A DNA stretch of 64,000 bases from Lenzites betulinus. Taxonomy: Eukaryota; Basidiomycota; Agaricomycetes; Polyporales; Polyporaceae. The notes under the pieces were generated by a model. That model saw only the letters and a list, made by a program, of their open reading frames with translations, did no database searches and was not told the origin of the DNA. Where the stretch lies: positions 539,631 to 603,630 of the forward strand of contig JABYQU010000016.1 of NCBI GenBank assembly GCA_022264855.1, read 5' to 3'. A program made the position numbers and the translations under genes. Shown one piece after another: positions 1 to 12,801 of the stretch (position 1 is its first letter; every line of letters starts with the position of its first letter).

Positions 1-324
1 TTGGGAGGGCATGGCAGAGAGAAACATGGTAAGCCAGGTAAGGAGTGGACGGGCAAGCGGTCGCCCTGAGAGATGCGCAAGTACTAGTATTATGACATGG
101 GGTTTGAGCGGTTATCAAGCTGTCAGAGGAGAAACTGTGCTCATTCGTGACGCCTCGAAACACCGATTCCATCTTGCAGTATCTTTCCAAATGCGGACAA
201 TTGAAAGAAGCGCCTCGCTCGCGAAGCGGGCCGGGCCGAGCGGGGAGCACCAGTTTTTGGTAGACGCCCGTTCATTGCAGCTTGCGCTCAACCACGACCA
301 CCTTGTCTTTGCACCTTCGCGATC
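1..324. other. Non-coding leader of the window, upstream of IMP3
   Basis: I see no conserved coding sequence in this stretch. Open frames on both strands lack recognisable domains and run into the IMP3 start. It probably holds the IMP3 promoter and 5' UTR; a short pyrimidine/purine mix precedes the start codon but I cannot name a specific element. Confidence 0.4.
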
Positions 325-1170
325 ATGGTTCGCCAGCTCAAACATCACGAGCAGAAGCTGCTTAAGAAAGTAGACTTTCTCAACGTACGTCGCAGCTCTC
401 TCGAGTAGGACAATGGGCTACGCTAACTCCCTGAGCAGTGGAAGCAGGATGCGAACCTCAGAGAGATCAGGGTCATGCGCCGCTATCATATCCAGGACAG
501 AGAAGATTACCATAAGTACGCACAACCGCCGTAGTCGCTTCTATCGTCCGCGCGGCGCGCACTAAACGTCATTAGGTACAACAAACTGTGCGGTTCCCTC
601 CGCTCTTACGCCCACCGCCTATCCCTCCTCCCCGCACAAGACCCGTTCCGCGCGAAGATGGAGGGCCAGCTCTTGAACAAGCTCTACGATATGGGTGTGC
701 TCAACAACACCGCCAAGCTGAGCGATATCGAGAACAAGCTCACGGTGGCTGCGTTTTGCCGGCGGCGCCTGGCGGTCGTATTGTGCATGTCGAAGATGGC
801 CGAGACTGTCAGCGCCGTAAGTTCCACCGCAGTAGTCGGCTGCGTAGATTAAACCTTCTGACCTCGGGCGCGATGCGTTGCTTTCTCCCAGGCCGTAAAG
901 TTCATCGAGCAGGGGCATGTCCGCGTAGGACCGGATACGATTACGGACCCTGCGTATCTCGTCACTCGGTATGCCCGCTCTATTGGTACCCTGCGCGATG
1001 ACGCTCTGACATCCTTACAGGCACATGGAAGACTTCGTCACCTGGGTCGATACGTCAAAACTCAAGCGCACCATCATGCGGTACAACGACGAGGTCGGTG
1101 ACGTTCTCGCCCACGTTTCTAGCCTCCTGGCTCACCGTCTTTGCAGCTCGACGACTTCGATCTGTTGTAA
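325..1170 (+). CDS. IMP3: IMP3-like U3 small nucleolar ribonucleoprotein
   Basis: Six exons (325-384, 439-515, 576-816, 892-968, 1021-1093, 1147-1170) give 183 residues, the usual Imp3 length. The protein begins [20 protein letters not shown], which is the conserved Imp3 N-terminus, and ends in an acidic DDFDLL tail. The middle (from about residue 105) is an S4-type RNA-binding domain with the [13 protein letters not shown] core. Imp3 belongs to the small-subunit processome in the nucleolus and promotes base pairing between U3 snoRNA and pre-rRNA before cleavages that release 18S rRNA. Introns are 46-75 nt. The last intron has a weak donor (gtcggt at 1094), but only this junction gives the conserved C-terminus. 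The gene is convergent with the kinesin gene. The assignment rests on end-to-end family resemblance and is strong. Confidence 0.93.
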
Positions 1171-2017
1171 CCTGGTTCTGCCGAGCACGCCCCGACACAC
1201 TCCAGTGTCGCGCGCGCCGCTCTTCGCTTTCTTCGTTGTCTTCACATGCTATCGATACGCTATCCCGCTTTCGCCCCAACACTTCCCGCACTATCGTCTT
1301 GGCAGTGCACCTGCAGCCTCGCATATGACGCCCGCCACAACACATCGAGCGAATAAGTTTCAGCGTCCCGCCGAAGCATGTTAGAAACAGCGCCCAGCGG
1401 GCTGAACGTTTGAACGTTGAAGCTTGAAGACATATATGCGCGCCGTGTCAATATGACGGCTGCGTACAAGCGATACAACCGCCCATGGTTTGCTCACCGC
1501 CGTGCATTGATGTGTTCCGGTCAGCACAACCACCGTTCCGCAGAGGAATCAAGCCTCAAACCATTCGGCTCAGTCCCGGCCCCGGACTACTAATATACGG
1601 TTACAGCTCGGAGAGTGGTATGCAAAGACTAGGGATATCAGATCTAGAAGTATATGGGGCCGGCCGAGCGTACGTGCGATGTAGATGTGTGTGGTATGCC
1701 TAGATAGGGTAGCGGGTAGATGCATATGCGACGAGACTTGACCAAGACGACTGCGAACGATCCCTCCAGAGGCCAGCGAAAGACGGGAAAGAGTACAGGT
1801 GAGCGATCAGCACGACGAGCGATGGGGACGGCCGCGGGGCGGCGGGATTAGGATAGAGCGCAGCGGGCAGAACGGGCAATAAGAAGAGAAGATAGGAATA
1901 ATAGAGGGTTCCGGAACAGACGTCGTCGTAGTTGCCCGCGAAACAATGTTGACCGTTGCTGCAGAACGCGCAGGTCGATACTGTTTAGCAAACAACTGTA
2001 GGTTCGTTCGTGTCGCG
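1171..2017. other. Convergent 3' intergenic region, IMP3/kinesin
   Basis: About 850 bp between two convergent stop codons. No domain-bearing reading frame is seen on either strand. It should contain the 3' UTRs and poly(A) signals of both genes. Nothing else stands out. Confidence 0.4.
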
Positions 2018-5000
2018 TCATGAAGGAAGCCGGGTTGGGTCTAGTTTCGTGGTCCATGCTTGGAGCTCCTTCTGGCTTGGGGCAGCCAGTGCGTATGAGT
2101 TCGACGATGTGAAGAGCGTGAACGTGAACTTTTTCTAGACGTCGGGAAGAGAAGTCAGCGCGTGCCAGCCATTCAAACACCGGCACACGTACCCCCAGAA
2201 GAGCCTCCATCTCCGGATTGCTCTCGATGTTCACACCGTTGAGGCTGATCACGCCGGTCTCCTCCACCTCGTTCGACGATGCGTACACATGGAGATACGG
2301 TCTGCGAGGCCGTGTGTTAGTGGGCAGCGCTCGGGCAGCGCTCGAAGAAGCACGTACCTTCGGAGAACGAACCATCTCCGTTCCCAGATGTTCTCGTTAG
2401 CATTGGTCATGACCATCAAGTGCCCCTTCTTCGTCGGGCCGTCACTGATTTCGAGAACACAAAGCTGTCAGCACAACCGCTCATGACATGTCCAATATTA
2501 TCAGACGCACTTTCTCGACACAAGCTTCGTGCTCGAATTCAGCTTGAGCGATTCGTCCGACAGCGCGCTATCAGAAGCTTTCCCCGAGGTCACGCTCAAC
2601 ACGTCGGGTTCCATCGGTTCTTGGCTAATGACGATCTGCATTACATCCACGTTTAGCGTCGCGATTCCCGCTTGCGGAGGGAGATCGACACCCACCTCGC
2701 CACGGTGGCCGAACCGCTTCTGCCACAGCGCAAGCGCCTTCTGCAGACGCTCCTCCGACGCCTCCGATGCCCAGACCTCCGCGTCCTGCTGCCGCACCTT
2801 GCTGCTCGGCGAGCTCGCGAGGATGACCCTGATGGCCTGGACGTCCGCCGCGCGCCGCTCCATCGTCACCAGCCTCGAATAGTCCTCGACGACCGAGACA
2901 CCGCGCGGGCGCCAGATGCCGAGCGCCTCCTCCCCGCGTACATACTTCTCCGCCGTGTCGAGCCGCCAGAGGTCCTTCGGCGAGCGCGTCAGCGGCGGCG
3001 TGAGCTTCACCGAGAACAGCGTGCTCGTCTTCGGGAGCACCTTCGTCGAGCCAAAGAGCGCGGTGAGGCGCGACGGCGGGCGCGCGTCGCGCGTCTGGAT
3101 CGTCACCGCGGTGTCCATCGCGAACTGCACCGGCTCCGCGCACGTCTCGACCGCGACGGACCACGTCGCCTGCAGGAACACGCGCTGCCCGGACGCCGTC
3201 ACGCGGTTCAGCAGCACCGAGTTGTGCACGCTCGAGTCCCAGAGCGCCTCCGCGGTGATCGTGCCCGTGCCGTCCGGCCTGTACTCGACCTTCTGCTCCT
3301 GCAGGAGCGGGAGCGTCACGAGCGCCTTCGACGGCGACTCGTGCAGCATGCCCTTCGCGTCCAGATGCCGTACGTTGCCAAGCCGTATCTTGGTGACCTC
3401 CGTCCAGGGGAGCTGACGACCGGAGTGCGACGACAGTGTGAGCACGACTCTGCGTTGCAGGCCCTGGTGCAGCTGGAAGGAGCCTGGGTCGTGGTAGCCC
3501 TGGGAAACGACGGGGACGGGCTTGTACGTTCCATCCGGCGCGAGCTCGCATACTTGTAGCCAGGCCGTAACGTCGTGCAGCTGCTCCACAACGAAGTCGT
3601 TCTCCGAGCGCCGCATCGGGGGCAATACGGAGGGCTGGCTCTTTGGAGAACTTGACGACGAGGAGCCGTTGGTGGTCGGAATGCGGACTTCGCGCATCTC
3701 GTCCCAGCGCTCCATCCGTTCCAGGTATGTAGGCTTGAGGCGCGCGAAGAATTCGATTGGTGCATAGCCCTGGCGGAGATACGCCAGAACCCTTGTGGAT
3801 GCCACCATCGAAAAGCTCCGCCGAAACTTGAGGTCAGAGAGCGAGGCCGAGTCCAAGTCAACAGCAGTAGAGGGGTACACTTCTTCCGAGGTCAGGGAAG
3901 GCCCAAGGAACGAAGATAGTCTAACTTGTAGATGAACGAAAGAAAAGTCGTGGTGTGAAAGTCCTTTTACTTGATCGACAATAACATAGAATGTGAGCTT
4001 GCTGCCGGGAGGTACGGTTCCGGGCACGGGGGAAGATGAACGAGTAGATGTTGCAGACGCGTTAGCGTGTTTGGGGGAGAGGACAACATTGGCAATCTTG
4101 ATCTCGATACGACAAGAGCCGATCGCTTCCGAGGTATATCTGCAAAATATTGGGACCGTGGATGATGAAGAGAGCCGTCTAGAGAGCGGAGCTAGTGATA
4201 GGAGCGCATTGCCGATGAAGGAGTAGTCTGGTGGAGGGTTATCGTAAAAAGGCTCTTCTGATGAGAAATGTTGGGAGTAGGAGGGGCGGTCGATGAAGGT
4301 TGTGAGGTTGCGCATGCGCTGGAGCTGCTGCTGCAGACGATCGAGGGACCAGACATAGATAGCGTTATGTCGTCTGTCGAGAATCTTCACCGCAACGGAT
4401 GGCTGTGTCGCAGAGGCAAGGACTGGGTCCGAGACGTCGCCGAACTGGTCGAGGCCGGCGATAGAGTCAATGGCCGACGAAGGAGCTGCGAGGGTACCAC
4501 CGGCGGCGACGGTGAAGTTGTACAGGACATCCTTCTTTAGCTCTTTGCTGCAGGTCGTCGTCAATATCATTACCCGAATTCCGTTGTTTAGGTCGGGCGT
4601 ACCTAATGACGTTGGCCTCTTTGATCAAGACCGCATTGGACAAGACCACCTCAGCCATGGAGAAGGCCCGGTGCGCGCGCCACTTGTCCAGCACCCGACG
4701 GATGAGCCGCAGCTGCTTCGCCGTGTAGATGACAGGCTCGAACTGGAGGTCCTCCACGTCCTCGCCACGCGCGCGCGCGTCGTACAACCGCTTCATGTGT
4801 ATCTGCACCATCTTCAGCTGGCGCTCCATCTGCTCCTTCTCCACCTTCAGGTCCTCCGCCTCCGAAGACTCCGCGATCGCCTGCAGCCGCGTCTCGAACT
4901 CCGCGCGCTGGCTCTCGAGCTGGTTCTGCACGTCCTTCATGGACTCGCCGAGCTCGGGGCTGTCGTGGTTCGTCATAGCGTCGACGCTTGTGTCGTCAGT

Positions 5001-7843
5001 CAGAGCATCGCTCGGTCGCCCGGACTCGCTCCAGATATCGTCTGCGTGGCTCAAGCTGCTTTCCGGGCGCTTTGCGTTGTGGTCGCGCATTGTCTTGACC
5101 TTCGTGATCTTCTCGTACAGCTTGTTCAGATCCTCGTCCGGAAGGTTGTCAAGGGTCGGATCCAGGCCCAAGCGCGCCAACGCGGCTTCGCGCTTGGCGA
5201 AGGTCCAGTCGACGTCGCCGACGTCCACGTTCGACTCGGTCGGGGAGCTTGGTCGTGTTGCCTCTGCAAGGTCGCCGGCCGCCAGGTCCGCGGCGGTGAC
5301 GCTGATGCTCATGGCTGACTTGGCACGGACACGCTCTCGCAGTTTCCGCACTTCCTCCGGGTTGTTGAACCGGAAGACGTGATGCTCACCTATAGTAACG
5401 TTCGACTCACCGTTGATTATCACTCGAACGAAATGCACTCACCCAGAATGATACGGAAGCCCGACCGCAGCTTGTATGCCTATAATGCGAGGTTAGAGAT
5501 AGCCTCCAAGAAGTACGACTCATGTGACCGGGGTGTGAGGAGCGTACCTGACCGGGGGTGATCTGACGACCATTCAAGAACTGAAAGGAGAGATTAGCTG
5601 TTTGCAACGAGATATAAACAATTAAGCATACAGTGACGGAACCGGGCATTGCGTGCAGAGTGACTTTGCCATCGTTGTTGTCAAAGTAACAATGCTCTTC
5701 GGTGATACTCTCCCCGCTGAGTTTGATGGTAGCTGGCTTGTCGCTGTCTAACCGACCGACGTCCGTACGGCCACTCTTGAGTTGGTAGATGAGACACTCG
5801 CTCATGAGAGGATCTGCAAACGTGCGTTTAGTCAATCGAACGTGTGCCACACACACTTCCGCGCGACCAACCTTCGTTCTGTTGACGATATTAGCATCGG
5901 AAACGCGATACACGAAGTGAAACGCACCAAGTTGACAAGATGGGGCATACGCTTGGGCGTATGCACACCAATATTGTTCTTTTCGACCGTGATGCCCAAC
6001 TCCTCGAGCGCCTTCTCGCGCTCCTGCTGAATCTCCTGCGTGCGCTGCATCTTCTGCTCCCAGGTCTCGTTTAAGCTCTCCATCAGCTTCTCGCTCGTCT
6101 CGAGCTGCTCTTGCAGTTCCGCCTTCGTGACCGTCTTGATCGTCCCGTCCTTCGCTTGGTACGTGACTTTCTGTTGCGCTGCCGGAATGCTCGGGTCAAA
6201 GACAGCCTCACTGCTTGCCCCAGAGACACGCGCGCGGAGCATCTCGAGCTCCTCCTTGAGTTCGCGCACGAGTTTCGCATTCGGGTCCTCGTTGATGATG
6301 GCCTTGTTCTTGATCTTCTTGGCCTGATCAGCATAACGCAGCGTACTGAGTGTCTCCTCGTATTGAACGTCAGCGGGAGAGATGGCTGCAATCATCGCCG
6401 TCTTGGAGTTTCCACCCAGACTGTCCTTCAACAGCCATGTCAAGACCTGTTACGCCGGTGCGATTAGTGTATATGTTGCTGCATATAGGCGGATACCCAC
6501 TGAATCACGGTAAGGAATGAACTCCTCCGCTTTCCCCTTCTTTCCCTTCTTGCCTTCCGCTTGACTGGCTGTGGCGAGGGCGGAAATGACCTTACCAAGG
6601 GTGGTGAGCGACTTGTTGATATTTGCACCTTCCTTTAGACGTTGACCCGTCGCGCCTGTCGAATTCGCACGTTCGGACCCTGCAAGATCGACAAGGTTGA
6701 TGCGGGAGACTTTCTCCGTGTCCAAGTTGGTGTCAACGTCGTGCCGCTTCATCGTGAGCAGCAGCGTGAATACCGCATGTGAACGCGACGACCTGGTTAT
6801 ATGCATGAGTTATGGGACCATAGCCACACATAACGACCCTACGTACGTCTCGTTCATGTTTGTCGCCGCAACCGTACGCGCCTTATTACCCTCGTCCATG
6901 AGCGTCATCATTTCATCATAGTTATTCACCACGAGCTTCGACAAGTCCTCCACGTACGGTCCCAGGCTAGGATGTTCACGGACCCTCAGGTTGCCCGTGT
7001 TCTTCGGGTTGAGCAAGTCGCGGACTTTCTCGTTGTAGATTTCAATGTAGGATACTTCAACTGTGAAGTTGATGTGTGGATCCTGTGTCTTCTTCTGTTC
7101 CACGCGCAGGAACAGTTCGGAACACGTGAGAGGGATGATACCCTTGTCGGGACCGTCTGGGGGGAGCGTTACTTGGAGTTTGCGAAATGCAAAAACAATA
7201 GCACGTACAGCCCATCATACTATGAAAAGCGGACGTTAATTGGGAGAGGTTCTTGTGGATACTGATCAAGAACGTACCTGTAAGACTTCCCAGAGCCTAC
7301 GCGTCTCCTGCATCAGTTCCATTTCACGCATACTCTTTCATATTGGAACACACCTGTTTGCCCATCTGAGTGCGTGTTAGTCAACAAGACCACGAGGCAA
7401 TGTTACAGCCACTCACAAGCTAAGATACACGCGTTGAACCCAGAAAAACTATGGTCTAGCAGCTCCTTTCCAAGATCGTCGTACAGAGTCTGTTGCGAGC
7501 AGTACTGCGGCTCGTCCCTAGGCCCCGCAGACCAGTAACTCTTGTCGAAGGCGAAGTTCATCGGTTTGCGCTCTGCTGCGCGTCCCGACGTAGCCTGTGC
7601 CCCTGCAGAACCCGCCTCTGGAGGATCCAGGATGGTTTGGTTGCCCTCCATGCGCACGAGACATTTCGCGCCACGCGCAATTTCTGTTCGTCACATTGCA
7701 TGGTGCGGAAATGACATATAGCAAGGCAGAGCGGGAATAGTCAATACCAGGGACGCGAGGACGCGACTAGAATACGAACCGCGCGAGTTGAGGGGGCGAC
7801 ATCGCACTACGACCTTGATGTTTCCATCGCCATGCTCAGCCAT
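2018..7843 (-). CDS. Kinesin-3 motor (UNC-104/KIF1A type)
   Basis: A plus-end-directed microtubule motor for vesicle and endosome transport. The start at 7843 gives [20 protein letters not shown], the first strand of the motor domain. The P-loop AYGQTGSGKSYSMMG is assembled from three consecutive microexons (7354-7365, 7278-7296, 7209-7219). Switch I (SSRSHAVF) and switch II (DLAGSE) are intact. A neck/coiled-coil follows, then an FHA domain (about 5.3-5.8 kb), more coiled-coil, a long kinesin-3 middle region with no introns (2501-4570) and a C-terminal PH domain. The PH domain is split by an intron at about 2189, and its last exon ends [13 protein letters not shown] at 2018. This motor-FHA-PH order is diagnostic of the KIF1/UNC-104 group. 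The PH domain normally binds phosphoinositides on cargo membranes. All motor residues look functional. Several internal exon borders were not checked to the base. Confidence 0.93.
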
Positions 7844-9490
7844 GGCACCGTCTACAATTCGCAAGCAGTTTCTGAGGGTTCAACCACAAGCACAGTCTAG
7901 AGCCGAAACAGAACGAGTGGAGATGGAGGGAGGTAGCCAAAGAGCAAAACAAGAGAGGAGCAACAGAAAGCGCCCGAAAGGGTTGCAGCCTCGTGCGTTG
8001 CCACGCCCATCAGCCGAGCGCGATTCACTCACTCACTCACCACCACCACCACCACCACCACCACCACCACCACCTCTGGCCCTGGATGTGCATGTTTTTT
8101 TGGATGTGTCATTGCTGTCCTCCTCAGATATCGCTGCTTCATCTCAACTTGCTTGCATATTCTATTGAATGTCCTGAACTAGACTACTAGCGTGACAATA
8201 CCGGCATTCCTCAACTCCGTCACTCATCCTCTCACTGGACCGGTAGCTGCGCCATCGCCAACGCTGTGTAAAGACTTTGGGTTATCAAACTGTATCTGGA
8301 CGATTGACCTATGTTCGATTGTGTGGCGTGTGTCTCTACCGGTGTTGCAGGATTCTATCTCCGAGAGCTCAAAGAGGAGTCTTGAATGCGATTTCTTCGG
8401 AGTGGGCCGTGCGCGTGAAGCTTTGAAGCTCTAAAGTCCAAGTTACACACGACCTATTCAGAGTCCTAGCAGACATATGGACGCGAGGTGGGTTTTGGCA
8501 AAAGCTTAGTGGATATTTGAGGCTACGTCCAAGATCCCAAAGGTTGCTCCCTTTTCACGCTGTGGACTTCCGGGACGTCTGCTCTTTATCTCGTCCAAGC
8601 GAATAAGACTGTCGAGTGGATGAGCTTCGACCATGTATTACGCACGATCTGAGTGCTGTAGCACTAGCCGAGAGGATTACAAGTTGGGAAGAAGTCGGTG
8701 GAGAAGCTGATTGGATGGCCCTTCGCCCCATTTACGTATCATGTTGGCTTGGAGGCCAAGGGCCCTGAAGGTGTCCAACGCTGAAGCCAGTGAAAATTGA
8801 CTAGAACGTGAGAAGAGGGCCGCCCATGAGGCGATAAGTGGTGCACAGACAATGCAGCCCGCCGTCGGTCGCGCTCTGTCGCGTTGTCGCTGCATTATGC
8901 TGCGTAGCTTGTCGGTTCGAGTGACAAAGCGGTGATTGGCAATGAAAGCATTTCGACAGATAGTCGGAGCCGTGGTCGATTGAGATGACGATGGGGGAGC
9001 GCCCGCGCGCGTATCTGCCGCTCTCGAGATCCGGCGTCTGCCCCGGCCCCGCCCCTGCGGAGAGCAGCTCGTGCAGGTCGAGCAGTACGAGAGCGCAGGC
9101 GTCGAGGCGGCGCAGCGCAGGGCACACGAATAAAGAGAGCGGAGAGCGGGAGGGACAATAGGAGGAGACGCGGGGAAGGAGGAGGGCGACGGACTCGTGG
9201 CGTGGAAGAAGCAGTGCCGTCGAGCGTGTGAGAGCTGCCACAACGCGACTCTTTCCCTCACCGTCGTCCTCGACGCCCTGCTCGAGCTCTCCCTCGGCCC
9301 CATTCCTCCCCCCGACGTCGCTCCCCTCGTCCGCCGAGCCCCCGAGCTCGTCGCGCTCTATCTCCCCCGCGCGCGGCCTTCCGATCGTCCGCTTGCAGCT
9401 TGCCTTTTCCGTCCTGCATGCGACAACACGTCCTTGCCTTCGCGTCCGTGAAGCACTCCTCCTCCCTCTCCTCGCCCTCTCTCCTCTCCG
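7844..9490. promoter_or_regulatory. Divergent intergenic region, kinesin-3 / LDB gene
   Basis: A 1.65-kb region between two divergent start codons, so it should carry both promoters. It contains the CAC microsatellite listed separately and a C/T-rich tract (about 9240-9490) just before the LDB start, which is typical of fungal 5' UTRs. Open frames here on the minus strand are low-complexity antisense frames without domains. Confidence 0.4.
8022..8074 (+). repeat. (CTCA)n/(CAC)n microsatellite
   Basis: A short CTCA-type run passes directly into eleven to twelve CAC triplets. It lies about 180 bp upstream of the kinesin-3 start codon, on the promoter side. It is probably polymorphic by slippage; there is no sign that it is translated. 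Confidence 0.85.
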
Positions 9491-12400
9491 ATGAACGTGC
9501 AGCACCCAGACATGCTTCGCCAGGGCGTTCCCACCATGCACCAGAACCTCATCAACCAGCCCTTCTTCCCCCAGCAGCAACAGGGCCAGCCGTCGTCCGC
9601 CCACAACATGGGCCCCTTCCAAAACGCTCAGGGCAATAATCCCGGACTCGGACTCATGGGTGGCCAACCCGGCGCATCCAACGCCGGATATCCACTCAAT
9701 ATGCCTCCGGGCCCACCAAGTCGACGTCCTGCGAATATGTTCATGGGTCCCCACCCCGGCGCCCCCGCGCCCTCGAGCCTCAACCCTGCTGGCGGCGGAG
9801 GGCCGTCACACATGTCTGGCCTCGGTCCTGCTCAGCTTCAGAACATGTCTGGATTCCCTGCTGGTATGATGGCTGGCCAACCCACGATCCGACGCGTCCA
9901 GTCCCAGCCGATGAACCCTAACGGAGCGCACATGTCTGGAATGCAACCCGGGATGATGGCTGGTGGGATGAACCTCAATGGGCCACCAAGCATGGCTGCA
10001 TCGCGAGCCTCCATGTCCGCCGCTCAGCAGCAGCAACAGCAGATGCAGCTCCATCTACGACAGCAGCAGGCCCAACTTCAGGCTCAAGGTGGCGCGATGT
10101 CGCCCGAGATGGGTCTCCCGATGAGCAGACCTGCACACATGCAAGGAGGGGGGCCGATGCCACCACATGCACGAAACGCGTCGGGGCAACCGCTCATGCC
10201 GACGTCGATGCCCCAGCACGGGATGCAACAACAGATGGCACACAACGGGTACTCAAATGCGATGTCGCTCCAACATCAGCACCAGCACCAGCAGTCTCAA
10301 CTCGGCACCTCACCACACTCGATGGGAGGCAACCAACTCTCTCCGCAAGCCACCGGCAATCGCGCGCAGATGACGCCAGACAACTCGATGTTCATGGGCT
10401 TCCCAAACCAGCCTATCCAACCACCTATCCTCCACGGCGTCCCCCGTCCACCTATGGGAGGCTCCCAGTTCAACGTGACCTTCAACCCATCGCCAACGCC
10501 GCCCAATCAAGGCGTGGACATGTCGCAGAGGGGGAACGCCGCCATGAACCCTGGAGGGCCTGCCACGCAGAGTCTCATCACGCCAGCCCAGGCTCTCGAC
10601 AAGATGAATGCTGGAGCGGAGAATTTCCCTGCCGGTTCGTACGGAATGGGCCAGCCCCAGATGAACGTACCTGCGCGTCCACCGTCCCAACACAGCCCTC
10701 ACAACCACAACCCTTTCCCCATTCCCCAGTCTCAACAACCCCATCCCTCCCAACAATCCCCGCGCCAGGCTGACCGCCTTACTGGGCAAATGCCGCCGCC
10801 TGGGGGCATGTTGCAGCGACCACAATCGCAACCCCAGGTAGCGCATCGCCAGTCTCCGATACCCCCCGGTCCTTCGCGAACACCGCATGTATCCCAAACG
10901 CCTCTCCCGATGAATGCCCAGGGTGGCATTCCCCAGGGGCGTATACCCGGACCAGGGCAAAGCCCCCAGGGCCCAGCGCACCAGCAGGTGCAGCAGCCTG
11001 GAGTCGCACCTCCCTCCGCGCATCCCACTCAGATCGCACCGAGACCTCCTTCGGCGGCGGCGGCTGCCTCCGCTCGCGCGGGCCCTCCGCAGTCGGCGCA
11101 TCCTGCACCAGCAAATCAGCCGGGACCGGAGAACGGCCAGACATCTCAGGCTGCGTCTTCTACTTCGGCTCCGCCCCCGGCCCCTGCGCCCGTACCCGCA
11201 ACAGCGCAAGCGCCTGCCGCGGCTGCGCGTGCACCGTAAGTTCCGTAATCTTAGGAATATCGGCCCGCTGCTCACACGCTCGGACCCAAGTAGCATATAC
11301 CCCGTTGGATTTGGACAAGCAGTATGTCGAATATTGCAACTAAGTGGTAGTCTAGGAGTGGATCATAAGGATGTGAGTATCTACGACACCTGACGTATCA
11401 TTCCGATAGGCGTCGAGCTAATACCTCCGCCTCCACAGAGGCTGAAGCAGTCGTACTGGGATCAGATCGTCGCCGGCTTTTTTACGGAGAAGGCGACGAT
11501 GAAGCTCACGCTATGGAAAGACAACCAGCAGATCGAAGCCAAACCTTTCGGTATGGGAGCAACTGGTTTCGCGCGGCAGAAAGACTCACCAGAGAGTACA
11601 GAAATCGGTTTCCCCATCCTTCCCCGCTTCTTCCTCGTGACCAGCCAATCAGGGGTCAAATCCATGACGATCAATATCGACGGCGCGCGGGAGCGACTTG
11701 CGTCGCCTTCCCATGCCCTCGTCGAGTGCGCAAACGCCTCCTGGACGTTCCGGTACCAGAACGGCTACCACATCACGCTCCGCGGGCCTCTCACCGCCGA
11801 CGTCATCGTCCAGCCACACACCCCTCCCGGCCACCCCTCAAACACCAGCCCTGGCGTCGCCCCGTACACGCTGAAGCTCGACCGGCTTCAGTTCGACGCG
11901 TTCTGGCACGACAAGTATGTCGCGCTCGACTCGATCGTGGGCGAGCGAATACCGGAGTCGCCGAGAGGGCTTCCCCCGTCTCCGGGTATGTTGGGCGCGC
12001 AGAACGACGATCCGAACCGGTTCGATGAGGCGAAGTACATCATCGAGCACGCTATCGTCCCCGCCGAGCCGATCAACGCGTTCGGGATCCCTCAGGCTAC
12101 GATGCGATGTTTAGAGGTGAGCGAGCCTCCTGATCATATCCAAGAGCGCGCCGCTGACTGAAGCACTGGTCATCGTAGCTTGCGGAGAGCGTAGCACAGA
12201 TGTCGGAGCTCATCCAATTCTCAAAAGACGCCGACTTGGGGCCAGTTGGTACGTGCTGACACAAGGCCCGGCGACGCGTGCACGACGCTGACCAACCTTT
12301 GCAGACGCACTCGCGAAGTTTGCGGAGAAGCTGCGAGCGGCACGTATGATGAGTCGCGCAGTTCCCATGACGGGGCTGGGTGGTCCGGTGCCCCCCTACC

Positions 12401-12801
12401 ACGTTGAGTCATCCTCGGCCTTCGAGGGACACGGCATGAACGGCATAAACGGAGCGGTGAGCAACGCTAGCAACGCCATCGCTGGCCCTTCAAGCGGCCC
12501 CGCGGGCGGCGACCCGTCTCAGCGCCCCGCCCAGCCGGATGCGATGGACGTGAAGCAGGGCAAAGGGACCCCACAGGCCTCGCAAGCGTCGGGCTCGACA
12601 CCCGCCGCATCGGCGTCGACGCCAGCCTCCGCGCCCACGCCGGGCGGCCCGACGACGCCCTCGATGGCGAACGCGACGCTGAAGCGGAAGGCGCCCCAGG
12701 GCGGGCGCGCCGGAGACGACTCGCCGACGACGGCGAACGCGGAGCAGGCGCCGCCGGCGAAGCGGGTGGCACGAAAACGCGGGCGGACACAGGGCTCGTG
12801 A
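9491..12801 (+). CDS. LIM-domain-binding protein (LDB/Chip/SEUSS family, PtaB-like)
   Basis: Five exons (9491-11235, 11294-11372, 11439-12116, 12179-12248, 12305-12801) keep frame throughout and encode about 1,020 residues. Residues 1-580 are low-complexity, rich in Gln, Pro, Met, Ser and Gly, as in transcriptional co-regulators. The conserved LIM-bind/dimerisation domain begins near residue 590. It carries the family signature WDQIVAGFFTEKATMKLTLW and, after an insertion, ILPRFFLVTSQSGVKSM. A basic C-terminal segment (KRKAPQGG, then PAKRVARKRGR) is a likely bipartite nuclear localisation signal. In Aspergillus, PtaB pairs with Som1/Flo8-type factors downstream of PKA in development and adhesion; that role is inferred here from family membership. 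Exon 2 is only 79 nt. Confidence 0.88.

Noticed and set aside
2625..3559. Long open frames on both strands within the kinesin tail
   Set aside because: They overlap the true kinesin-3 frame, have Arg/Ala/Gly-biased composition and no domains; they are GC-driven shadows.
8677..9754. Minus-strand frame of 317 residues upstream of and into the LDB gene
   Set aside because: No recognisable domain, low complexity, and antisense to the LDB start and its C/T-rich leader.
10310..11296. Minus-strand 328-residue frame in the LDB N-terminus
   Set aside because: Antisense of Gln/Pro/Met-rich coding; Arg/Leu-biased with no domain.
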